The notes beneath the pieces are model-generated. The model had not been told where the DNA came from. It saw only the letters and a list, made by a program, of their open reading frames with translations, and searched no databases. Both the position numbers and the translations under genes were made by a program. Positions 1 to 5,863 of a stretch of 7,881 nucleotides of DNA are shown in pieces (positions within the stretch are counted from its first letter, which is position 1; the number at the start of each line of letters is the position of its first letter). Source of the DNA: an uncultured Caulobacteraceae bacterium (GTDB lineage: Bacteria > Pseudomonadota > Alphaproteobacteria > Caulobacterales > Caulobacteraceae); NCBI GenBank assembly GCA_937910255.1, contig CALEOQ010000434.1, positions 1 through 7,881 on the forward strand. Reading direction: 5' to 3'.

Positions 1-19
1 ATAATCGAAGGGATCACGA

Positions 20-53
20 AGGGCGCGCAGCGTTACATTCCGCGGCGCGCCCT
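20..53. terminator. Strong GC-rich hairpin, possible terminator of an upstream gene
   Basis: A perfect 9-bp inverted repeat is present: AGGGCGCGC at 20-28 and GCGCGCCCT at 45-53. After one A/G mismatch the stem continues for 3 bp (30-32 with 41-43), closing an 8-base loop at 33-40. On the plus strand it is followed by ACTCCTTTCT, which is pyrimidine-rich but not a true T run. It lies about 25 bases before the first start codon. It could end transcription from a gene left of the window or be a structured leader of the mosaic frame. The structure is seen directly; the terminator role is inference. Confidence 0.4.
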
Positions 54-77
54 ACTCCTTTCTAGCCCCCCGCCCGC

Positions 78-809
78 ATGTCTGGACCGCAGTTCATCCA
101 CCATATGCAGCGGCTCTCGAAGATCGTCCCGCCAAAGCGGGAGATCCCCAAGAACATCAACCTCTCGTTTTATCCCGGTGCCAAGATCGGCGTCGCCGGC
201 GCGAACGGACCACGAAAGAGCTCCCTCCTGCGCATTATGGCCGGCATCGGCACCGCCGTCCCGGGTGCGGCCGGGGCCGGGGAGGGGCAGCGCCGAGGGG
301 AGCGGGGATGGAAGGGCAGCGAGGTGGGGATGTGCTCGGAGACGGGCTGGGCGCTCGAGGAGGTCTGCGGGGAGTCGGGCCTGGTGTGCAAGGAGGGCCT
401 GTGTCAGACCATCCTGGTCGAGTGCGCGACCATCACGCCCATCCGCACCATCCTCAACGAGCCGACCCTGTCGTCAGTGGCGGTCGTCTTCGGCGTGGAC
501 ACCTGCGATGGCGAGCCGGTGGCGGGCCTGGGCCGCGAGGACCTCCCGCGCCCCGCGGGCGGCACGGCAGGCCTCACGACGCCGGCGCCGCCGGCCCCCC
601 GCGCCCCGGGCGCCGGCAACCTGCACCTGCGGCCCCTGGCGGGGCCGGCGCTGATGTCACAGCCCCCGGCGCCGAGCGCCCAGGCGTGTCGGCTGTCCTG
701 CGCCCAGACCTACTACTTCTGCCTGGCGGAGGAGGCCTCCGATGAATGTCCCCAGGCCTGGGGACAGTGCCGGCTGGGCTGTGGCCCCGGCGTCGGCCCC
801 CCCGCCTGA
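78..809 (+). pseudogene. Mosaic reading frame: EttA-like N-terminus joined to cysteine-rich sequence
   Basis: This is an open frame of 243 codons from ATG to TGA. Residues 1-57 match the start of EttA (energy-dependent translational throttle protein A, an ABC-F ATPase that binds the ribosome), with the typical stretches RLSKIVPPKREI and SLLRIMAGI. The family protein is about 555 residues; here similarity stops after residue 57. The Walker A motif reads GANGPRKSS where GxxGxGKS/T is expected, so the second glycine of the loop is arginine, and residue 24 is proline where leucine is usual. No Walker B, signature motif or second cassette follows. Residues 86-116 hold five cysteines, including CKEGLCQ. 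Residues 139-155 (GVDTCDGEPVAGLGRED) recall myxobacterial secreted or lipoprotein sequences. Residues 156-192 are a Pro/Ala/Gly linker, and residues 204-235 form a six-cysteine module. There is no Shine-Dalgarno sequence before the ATG. It cannot be a working EttA. It is either a decayed or fused gene or an assembly chimera. Confidence 0.5.
273..307 (+). other. Run of five G4 tracts, potential G-quadruplex
   Basis: Five tracts of four G lie within 35 bases, at 273-276, 279-282, 284-287, 297-300 and 304-307, separated by 2, 1, 9 and 3 bases. This fits the general rule for an intramolecular G-quadruplex on the plus strand. It sits where the EttA-like part of the mosaic frame gives way to unrelated sequence. 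The tracts are seen directly; quadruplex formation is inference. Confidence 0.45.
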
Positions 810-839
810 GGCCCCCACGCCTGAGGCCCCCCGCCTGAG
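796..839 (+). repeat. 15-bp tandem repeat, three copies, across the mosaic frame's stop codon
   Basis: Three consecutive copies occur: GCCCCCCCGCCTGAG (796-810), GCCCCCACGCCTGAG (811-825) and a 14-base copy lacking one C (826-839). The stop codon of the mosaic frame is the TGA in copy 1. Copy 2 carries another TGA in the same frame. Repeats with C runs like this arise by polymerase slippage and are also prone to assembly or base-calling error. Confidence 0.75.
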
Positions 840-840
840 T

Positions 841-856
841 CCCGCGCCGCCGCGGG
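841..856 (+). terminator. Short GC hairpin after the tandem repeat
   Basis: CCCGCG (841-846) and CGCGGG (851-856) form a perfect 6-bp stem with the four-base loop CCGC. It directly follows the repeated stop codons of the mosaic frame. No T run follows, so an intrinsic terminator role is only a weak inference. Confidence 0.25.
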
Positions 857-895
857 GCGGGCTTAGCCGCCTAAAGGTCAGGCGCAGGGGATGAA

Positions 896-938
896 AAGCG
901 CCATACGGACGAATGGGCGACGCAGATCGGTGGCGCTT
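896..938. promoter_or_regulatory. 8-bp inverted repeat upstream of the TetR gene, possible operator
   Basis: AAGCGCCA (896-903) and TGGCGCTT (931-938) are perfect inverted arms separated by 27 bases. They lie 52-94 bases before the TetR-family start codon, where an autoregulatory operator would be expected. The spacing is longer than in a classic compact TetR palindrome, so the arms could instead be two separate half-site regions, a hairpin in the leader, or chance. The repeat is seen directly; the role is inference. Confidence 0.3.
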
Positions 939-989
939 GTCCAGACCAGGCCCTAGAATGACGCCCGTCAGTTTTGCGTACGGAGTCGC

Positions 990-1628
990 ATGTCCCACCT
1001 CGCCATTCTTCCAGTCGGCAAGCGCGCCCAGACCAAGGTCCAGAACCGGACCGCCATATTGGACGCCGCGCGCGAGGTGTTCGGCGAGATCGGCTACGAG
1101 CCGTGCACCGTCCGCGACATCATTCGCCGCACCGGCCTGGCCGCCGGCACCTTCTACAACTACTTCAAGTCCAAGGAGGAGGTGTTCGCCGCCCTGGCCG
1201 ATGACGGCGCCCGGCGGTTCGCCCCGATTCTCAAGGCCCTGCGCAGCCAGAACGCCGATTTCGAAGGCTTCGTGCGCGCAGCTCTCCAGGCCTATTTCCA
1301 GTTCCTGGCCGACGAACACCAGCAGTGGGCCGATCGGCGGGAAGCTGAGGAACATCTCTACGTCCACGGCCAGACGCCGGAGATGGAGGCGGTGTTCAAC
1401 GAGGTCCGCGCCGCCATTCTCGACGAGATCGCCCGCGGCGCGGCGCCGGCCGCCGACGCCGACTATCTGGCGGGCGCCTGCATCGCCATCGCCCGCGAGG
1501 TGGGCGAACAGATGGTGAGCCGCAGGCCCGTGGACGTCGGGGGCGCCACGGCCTTCTCCACCGCCCTGATCCTCTCTGGCCTCAAGGGCCTGCCCCAGGC
1601 CCAGTCGAAACCGGCGGACGCCCGCTGA
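990..1628 (+). CDS. TetR/AcrR-family transcriptional regulator
   Basis: This 212-residue protein is within the usual TetR size. The N-terminal DNA-binding domain covers about residues 18-66: a first helix (RTAILDAAREVFGEIGY, about 20-36) and the helix-turn-helix TVRDIIRRTGLAAGTFYNYFKSKEEVF (40-66), with the GTFYNYFKSKEE recognition segment that marks the family. Residues about 75-205 are a helical ligand-binding and dimerisation domain, which diverges between members, so the ligand cannot be read. The ATG start is supported by CGGAG at 981-985 and by the position of the first helix. Its stop overlaps the start of the oxidoreductase gene by one base (TGATG), so the two are almost surely co-transcribed and translationally coupled. 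By analogy with other TetR genes it probably represses its own operon and responds to a small hydrophobic or electrophilic compound. An inverted repeat upstream may be its operator. Confidence 0.93.
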   Translation: MSHLAILPVGKRAQTKVQNRTAILDAAREVFGEIGYEPCTVRDIIRRTGLAAGTFYNYFKSKEEVFAALADDGARRFAPILKALRSQNADFEGFVRAALQAYFQFLADEHQQWADRREAEEHLYVHGQTPEMEAVFNEVRAAILDEIARGAAPAADADYLAGACIAIAREVGEQMVSRRPVDVGGATAFSTALILSGLKGLPQAQSKPADAR

Positions 1629-2611
1629 TGCGCGCCCTGGTGGTCGAGGCCCTGGCCGCCGACTATGGCGGCTGCGCCCTGACGGAGATCGAGACGCCGG
1701 CGCCTGGCCCCGGCGAGGTGCGGGTGCGGGTGCGGGCCGCGGCGGTGAATTTCCCCGACCTGCTGCAGACCCGCGGCGAGTATCAGCACAAGCCGGCCCT
1801 GCCCTTCATCCCCGGCATGGAGATTTCCGGCGAGGTCGAGGCCCTGGGGGACGGCGTCGAGGATTTTCAGATCGGCGAGGCCGTCGTCGGCGGCGCGCGG
1901 ATCGGCGGCTTTTCTGAGTTCGCGGTGAGCCCGGCCAAGGGATTGCGCCGCAAGCCCGAGCGTCTCTCGTTCAGCCAGGCGGCCGGCTACGCCACGGCCT
2001 ATCTGACCGCCTATGTGTCCCTGGTGCGCCGCGCCCGGGCCGAGGCCGGCGAGTGGGTGCTGGTGCATGGGGCGGCCGGCGGGGTGGGCCTGGCGGCGGT
2101 GGATCTCGCCCGGCGGCTGGGCTGCAAGGTGATCGCCGCCTCGGCTTCGGACGAGAAGCTGGCCATTGTCGCCGAGGCCTATGGCCCCGACGCCACCGTC
2201 AATGTCACCGGCGGCTTCCGCGAGGCGGTCAAGGCGATCACCGGCGGCAGGGGCGCCGACATCATCTATGATCCCGTGGGCGGGGACGTGTTCGACGAGA
2301 GCGTGCGCTGCATCGCCTTTGACGGCCGCCTGTTGTCCATCGGCTTCACCTCCGGACGCCTGCCTGTGCTGCCGGTCAATCTGGCCCTGATCAAGGGCTT
2401 CTCCCTGATGGGTGTGCGGGCCGGCGAATATGGCCGCCAGTTTCCCGAGAAGGGCCGCGAGAACCAGGCCGCGATCTGGGCCCTGGCGGAGGCCGGCCAG
2501 GTCACCCCGCGGGTCCATGCCGAATATCCCCTGGCCGACTGGCGCGCCGCCTTCGACAGCCTGGCCCTGCGCCAGGTGGTCGGCAAGGCCGTCATCCGCC
2601 CCGATCTCTGA
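1628..2611 (+). CDS. NADPH:quinone oxidoreductase-like protein (zinc-independent MDR family)
   Basis: This 327-residue protein belongs to the medium-chain dehydrogenase/reductase superfamily, quinone oxidoreductase branch. The N-terminal GroES-like substrate domain (about 1-120) contains PAPGPGEVRVRVRAAAVNFPD (25-44) and LPFIPGMEISGEVEALG (58-74). The nucleotide-binding Rossmann domain (about 125-270) has the AAGGVG motif at 149-154 within VLVHGAAGGVGLAAVDLA, typical of NADPH-dependent quinone reductases. The region around residues 85-110 lacks the four structural-zinc cysteines of alcohol dehydrogenases. The C-terminus (DWRAAFDSLALRQVVGKAVI) is usual for the family. The enzyme should be cytoplasmic and reduce quinones, enones or similar carbonyl compounds with NADPH; the substrate is not predictable. 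It starts in the stop codon of the TetR gene, which suggests that regulator controls it. Residues 31-36 (VRVRVR) are encoded by three GTGCGG hexamers at 1718-1735, a small slippage-prone repeat. Confidence 0.92.
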   Translation: MRALVVEALAADYGGCALTEIETPAPGPGEVRVRVRAAAVNFPDLLQTRGEYQHKPALPFIPGMEISGEVEALGDGVEDFQIGEAVVGGARIGGFSEFAVSPAKGLRRKPERLSFSQAAGYATAYLTAYVSLVRRARAEAGEWVLVHGAAGGVGLAAVDLARRLGCKVIAASASDEKLAIVAEAYGPDATVNVTGGFREAVKAITGGRGADIIYDPVGGDVFDESVRCIAFDGRLLSIGFTSGRLPVLPVNLALIKGFSLMGVRAGEYGRQFPEKGRENQAAIWALAEAGQVTPRVHAEYPLADWRAAFDSLALRQVVGKAVIRPDL

Positions 2612-2636
2612 CCCACATCCCGACGAAAGACCCGCC

Positions 2637-3386
2637 ATGACCATCACCAGCCAGGAAGACCTGGAAAAGCTCAAGGTCATCGGCCGCCTGGTCGCCCAGA
2701 CCCTGGAGGCCATGGGCAAGGCCCTGGAGCCCGGCATGACCACCGCAGAGCTCGACGCCATTGGCCGGGGCCTGCTGGAGGCGCAAGGCGCGCGGCCGGC
2801 CCCAGAGCTCACCTACGGCTTTCCGGGCGCCACCTGCATCTCGGTGGGGCCTGACGTGGCCCATGGCGTCCCCGGCGACCAGAAGATCTGCGCCGGCGAT
2901 CTGGTGAACATCGACGTTTCGGCCGAGCTGGACGGCTATTTCGGCGATACGGGCGCCAGCTTCGCCGTGCCGCCGGTCTCCCGCACGGTGGAGCGCCTGT
3001 GCCGCGATGGTCGTCGGGCCATGTGGAGCGGCATCCGGGCGGTGCGTCCCGGGGCGCCGCTGAACGCCATCGGCCGCAGCATCGAGGGCTTCGCCCAGAA
3101 GAATGGCTACAGCCTGATCCGCAACCTCGCCAGCCACGGGGTCGGCCGGTCCCTGCACGAGGCGCCGGAAAGCATCCCCACCTGGTATGAGCCTGGCGAT
3201 CGGCGTCAGATCACCGAGGGCCTGGTCTTCACCATCGAGCCCTTCCTGGCGCTGGGCGAAGACTGGGTGGACGAGCTGGACGATGGCTGGACATTGCGGC
3301 CCACCGGCGGCGGCCCGGCCGTGCAGTACGAGCATACGCTGGTGGCGACCCGCAACGGTCCGATCATCATGACCCTGGCCAATTGA
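2637..3386 (+). CDS. map: Type I methionine aminopeptidase
   Basis: This 249-residue cytoplasmic metallopeptidase removes the initiator methionine from new proteins. All five metal ligands of the pita-bread fold are visible: D93 (NIDV), D104 (GDTG), H167 (SHGVGR), E201 (TIEPF) and E232 (QYEHT). The catalytic-pocket histidines H76 (VAHGVP) and H174 (LHEAP) are also present. The length fits type I enzymes without an extension. The pattern TYGFPGATCISVGPDVAHG and VNIDVSAELDGYFGDTG is closer to the second, YflG-like MetAP of Bacillus than to the E. coli form, so this may be a paralogue beside another map elsewhere in the genome. The ATG lies 25 bases after the oxidoreductase stop, with a weak purine stretch GAAAGA (2625-2630), so it may be read from the TetR operon. 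A separate promoter lies between it and rpmH. Confidence 0.95.
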   Translation: MTITSQEDLEKLKVIGRLVAQTLEAMGKALEPGMTTAELDAIGRGLLEAQGARPAPELTYGFPGATCISVGPDVAHGVPGDQKICAGDLVNIDVSAELDGYFGDTGASFAVPPVSRTVERLCRDGRRAMWSGIRAVRPGAPLNAIGRSIEGFAQKNGYSLIRNLASHGVGRSLHEAPESIPTWYEPGDRRQITEGLVFTIEPFLALGEDWVDELDDGWTLRPTGGGPAVQYEHTLVATRNGPIIMTLAN

Positions 3387-3399
3387 GCGACATTCGGCC

Positions 3400-3408
3400 T
3401 TTTCCACA
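3400..3408 (+). promoter_or_regulatory. DnaA-box-like 9-mer upstream of rpmH
   Basis: TTTTCCACA differs from the consensus DnaA box TTATCCACA at one position. It lies ten bases before the predicted -35 element of rpmH. One near-match is weak evidence on its own, but rpmH and dnaA are neighbours at many bacterial origins, so the location is suggestive. No cluster of boxes, AT-rich unwinding region or dnaA gene is seen, so this is not called an origin. Confidence 0.25.
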
Positions 3409-3417
3409 GCGGAGCGG

Positions 3418-3446
3418 TTGACGGGGCCAGGTGGTTGGCGTATCTC
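3418..3446 (+). promoter_or_regulatory. Predicted promoter of the rpmH-rnpA-yidC-yihA cluster
   Basis: TTGACGG at 3418-3424 matches the Caulobacter housekeeping -35 consensus TTGACGS exactly. A -10-like TATCTC (3441-3446) follows at 17-base spacing and partly matches the consensus TANAWC. The site is in the only sizeable gap before the ribosomal protein gene, 34 bases ahead of its start codon. The -10 match is modest. Confidence 0.55.
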
Positions 3447-3479
3447 CGCGCCTCGTTTTTCTGAGCTGGAGCCAACAAC

Positions 3480-3614
3480 GTGAAGCGGACATATCAGCCG
3501 TCGCGACTCGTGCGTAAGCGCCGTCACGGCTACCGCGCGCGCATGGCCACCAAGAATGGCCAAAAGGTCATTCAGCGCCGCCGCGCCAAGGGCCGCAAGC
3601 GTCTGAGCGCCTAA
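3480..3614 (+). CDS. rpmH: 50S ribosomal protein L34
   Basis: This 44-residue, very basic protein of the large ribosomal subunit starts at GTG and ends at TAA. It begins MKRTYQPSRLVRKRRHGYRA and ends AKGRKRLSA, a near-universal L34 pattern, and has the full family length. A clear Shine-Dalgarno GGAG (3468-3471) lies eight bases before the GTG. It is the first gene of the conserved rpmH-rnpA-yidC cluster, behind its own predicted promoter. A hairpin overlaps the stop codon and may affect read-through to rnpA. Confidence 0.98.
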   Translation: MKRTYQPSRLVRKRRHGYRARMATKNGQKVIQRRRAKGRKRLSA

Positions 3615-3631
3615 GGGCGTTCGCTTAAGCG
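3605..3631 (+). promoter_or_regulatory. Hairpin over the rpmH stop codon and adjoining 10-bp palindrome
   Basis: In RNA, GAGCGCC (3605-3611) can pair with GGCGUUC (3616-3622), including one G-U pair. The four-base loop UAAG contains the rpmH stop codon. Directly after, CGCTTAAGCG (3622-3631) is a perfect 10-bp palindrome. There is no T run, so this is not a standard terminator. It may be a processing or attenuation site that lets L34 be made in excess over the RNase P protein. The pairing is seen; the function is inference. Confidence 0.3.
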
Positions 3632-3650
3632 GCAGAATTGAGGTGTCGGC

Positions 3651-4049
3651 GTGACCGACGCCCCTATCAAGATCGAGCGCCTGCGTAAGCGTCCAGACTT
3701 TCTGGCCGCCGCGCGGGCGTTTTCGTGCGCCCGGGGCGCGGTGGTCGTCCAGGCCCGAGACCGGGCCGATGACACCCCCCTGGTCCGCGTGGGCTTCACC
3801 GCCACCCGCAAGGTCGGCGGCGCCGTGGTCCGCAACCGCGCCAAGCGCCGCATGCGGGCCGCCGCCCACGAGGTTTTGCCGGGCCTGGCGCGCCCTGGAT
3901 TCGACTATGTTCTCATCGCCAGGAGCGGCGCGCCGGCCAGGGCATGGCCGCGTTTGCTTGACGATGTGAAAAGCGCGCTGATAAGCCTCGCGACCGAAAG
4001 CGACCGGCAGGCGCGTCCGTCTGCGACCGCAACCCCTCCTCCCGCCTGA
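3651..4049 (+). CDS. rnpA: Ribonuclease P protein component
   Basis: This 132-residue basic protein subunit of RNase P helps the catalytic RNA cut 5' leaders from tRNA precursors. The family signature is clear: VRVGFTATRKVGGAVVRNRA (45-64) followed by KRRMR, containing the RNR motif (about 61-68) that contacts the RNA. N-terminal IERLRKRPDFLAA is also typical. The C-terminal 20 residues are a loose Ser/Thr/Pro/Ala tail, common in alphaproteobacterial members. The GTG start has GAGG (3640-3643) seven bases upstream, and no better in-frame start is available. It lies 36 bases after rpmH and 14 bases before yidC. The RNase P RNA gene is not in the window. Confidence 0.96.
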   Translation: MTDAPIKIERLRKRPDFLAAARAFSCARGAVVVQARDRADDTPLVRVGFTATRKVGGAVVRNRAKRRMRAAAHEVLPGLARPGFDYVLIARSGAPARAWPRLLDDVKSALISLATESDRQARPSATATPPPA

Positions 4050-4063
4050 GCGCGCTGACCTCC

Positions 4064-5863
4064 ATGCAAAATGACAATACCCGCAACACGATCCTGTTCG
4101 TGGTCAGCGCCATCATCGTGCTGGTGGTCTACCAGTTCCTGGTGATCGAGCCGGCGGCCAGGCGCCAGCAGGCCGAGGCCGCTCGCGCCGCCGCCGACGC
4201 GCCGGTGGCGCCGGGCACCAATCCGGTGGGCCGAGATCCCAACCTGCCGTCCAGCCCCGCCCAGATGGCCGACCGCGCCACCGTGGTGGCGCGCACCGCC
4301 CGGGTTCCGGTGGCGACGCCGTCCCTGACCGGCTCCATCGCCCTGCGCGGCGCGCGGATCGATGACCTGTTCCTCAACAACTACAAGGTCAGCGTCGATC
4401 CCGACGCCGACCCCGTGGAGCTGCTTCGCCCCGAAGGCGCGGAGTACGCCTGGTTCGCCGAGTTCGGCTGGACCGGCGCCAATCTCACCGGCCTGCCCAC
4501 CCCCGACACCCGCTGGACCCTGGTGGCGGGCGATCGCCTGGCGCCGGACTCGCCGGTCACCCTTCGCCACACCAATGGCCAGGGCCTGACCTTCACCCGT
4601 CAGATCTCGGTGGACGACCGCTACATGTTCACCGTCACCGACACGGTGGCCAATACCGGCCAGGGCTCGGTGACGCTCGCCCCCTATGGCTCGGTGCAGC
4701 GCCAGGGGATTCCGGACGATCTCGGCAAGAACCAGATCGTGCATGAGGGCGCGGTGGGCTGGCTGGGCGAAGAGCTGCGCCTGGTGAAGTATAACAAGTG
4801 GGCCAAGGACGGCGGACCCGAGGTCACCTCCCAGGGCGGCTGGCTCGGCATCACCGACAAGTACTGGCTGGCGGCCCTGATCCCCGATCAGGACGAGACC
4901 CTGAAGGGCGAATTCCGCGTCACCAAGGCCGGCCCCGTGGAGATCTTCGAGGCCAACTATGTGGGCCAGCCCCGCACGATCGCGGCGGGCCGCCAGATCA
5001 CCGAGACCACCCGCTTCTTCGCCGGCGCCAAGACCGTGCCGGTGCTCAAGGCCTATGAGACCGATCTCAATATCCCCAGGCTCGACGCCGCCGTCGACTG
5101 GGGCAACTTCTGGTTCCTGACCCGGCCGCTCTTCAGCTTCCTGCACTTCATCTATCAGCACATCGGCAATGTCGGCCTGGCGATCCTGGCCCTGACCGTC
5201 GTGGTCAAGCTGATCTTCTTCCCGCTGGCCAACAAGAGCTACGAGTCGCTGACCAAGATGAAGAAGGTGCAGCCCCAGATCGAGGAGCTGCGCAAGAAGT
5301 ACAAGGACGACCCGGCCAAGCAGCAGCAGGAGCTTCTGGGCCTCTACAAGACCGAGAAGATCAATCCGCTGACCGGCTGCCTGCCCATGCTGGTGCAGAT
5401 TCCGGTCTTCTACGCCCTCTACAAGGTGCTGACCGTCACCATCGAGATGCGGCATGCGCCGTTCTTCGGCTGGATCCAGGACCTGTCGTCGCGGGACCCG
5501 ACGACCATCTTCAACCTGTTCGGCGCCATCCCCTGGGACCCGGCGACCCTGCCGATGATCGGCGGAATCATGAATGGGCCGCTGCATCTGGGCGTCCTGC
5601 CGCTGCTCTATGGCTTCACCATGTGGCTGACCACGGCCATGAACCCGCCGGCCACCGACCCGATCCAGCAGCGGATCTTCCAGCTGATGCCGGTGATGTT
5701 CACCTTCATCATGGCGCCCTTCGCGGCGGGCCTGCTGATCTACTGGATCTGGAACAACATCCTGACCATCGCCCAGCAGTACGTCATCATGCGCCGCTTC
5801 GGCGTCGATAACCCGATCGACAGCCTGATCAACCGCTTCAAGGGCAAGAAGGCGGTCACTTGA
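4064..5863 (+). CDS. yidC: Membrane protein insertase YidC
   Basis: This 599-residue inner-membrane insertase of the YidC/Oxa1/Alb3 family inserts and folds membrane proteins alone or with SecYEG. The first membrane segment is about residues 9-28 (ILFVVSAIIVLVVYQFLVI). A large periplasmic domain follows (about 80-345), as in Gram-negative YidC, after an Ala-rich linker. The conserved core begins near 355: a membrane segment with K382 at the position of the groove arginine (R366 in E. coli), a charged cytoplasmic hairpin (about 392-435), then NPLTGCLPMLVQIPVFYALY (434-453) and further membrane segments at about 510-525, 540-558 and 560-575. The tail is basic (RFKGKKA). The ATG start matches the usual MQNDNTRN beginning, but no Shine-Dalgarno is visible (GCGCTGACCTCC precedes it), so re-initiation after rnpA is possible. 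A yidD gene, often found between rnpA and yidC, is absent. Confidence 0.97.
   Translation: MQNDNTRNTILFVVSAIIVLVVYQFLVIEPAARRQQAEAARAAADAPVAPGTNPVGRDPNLPSSPAQMADRATVVARTARVPVATPSLTGSIALRGARIDDLFLNNYKVSVDPDADPVELLRPEGAEYAWFAEFGWTGANLTGLPTPDTRWTLVAGDRLAPDSPVTLRHTNGQGLTFTRQISVDDRYMFTVTDTVANTGQGSVTLAPYGSVQRQGIPDDLGKNQIVHEGAVGWLGEELRLVKYNKWAKDGGPEVTSQGGWLGITDKYWLAALIPDQDETLKGEFRVTKAGPVEIFEANYVGQPRTIAAGRQITETTRFFAGAKTVPVLKAYETDLNIPRLDAAVDWGNFWFLTRPLFSFLHFIYQHIGNVGLAILALTVVVKLIFFPLANKSYESLTKMKKVQPQIEELRKKYKDDPAKQQQELLGLYKTEKINPLTGCLPMLVQIPVFYALYKVLTVTIEMRHAPFFGWIQDLSSRDPTTIFNLFGAIPWDPATLPMIGGIMNGPLHLGVLPLLYGFTMWLTTAMNPPATDPIQQRIFQLMPVMFTFIMAPFAAGLLIYWIWNNILTIAQQYVIMRRFGVDNPIDSLINRFKGKKAVT

Noticed and set aside
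1..890. Mobile element or toxin system at the left end
   Set aside because: No transposase, integrase, terminal repeats, attachment site or paired toxin-antitoxin frames could be identified.
937..959. TTGTCC and TAGAAT as a promoter for the TetR gene
   Set aside because: Each element is acceptable alone, but the spacing is only 11 bases, too short even for the relaxed Caulobacter consensus.
657..1367. 236-codon minus-strand frame spanning the left junction and the TetR gene
   Set aside because: Mostly antisense to TetR. It was considered as evidence that the junction is natural, but it shows no protein-like features.
1463..2812. 449-codon minus-strand frame opposite the quinone oxidoreductase
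   Set aside because: Antisense shadow with repetitive Gly/Asp/His composition and no domain.
3387..3479. Replication origin upstream of rpmH
   Set aside because: Only one imperfect DnaA box, no AT-rich unwinding element and no dnaA nearby.
2592..3869. 425-codon minus-strand frame opposite map, rpmH and rnpA
   Set aside because: It crosses three clear plus-strand genes and has no family motif; open only because of codon bias on the other strand.
3905..5587. 560-codon open frame on the minus strand opposite yidC
   Set aside because: It is a shadow of a high-GC gene: low-complexity Gly/His/Leu-rich translation, no recognisable motifs, and full overlap with an unmistakable yidC.
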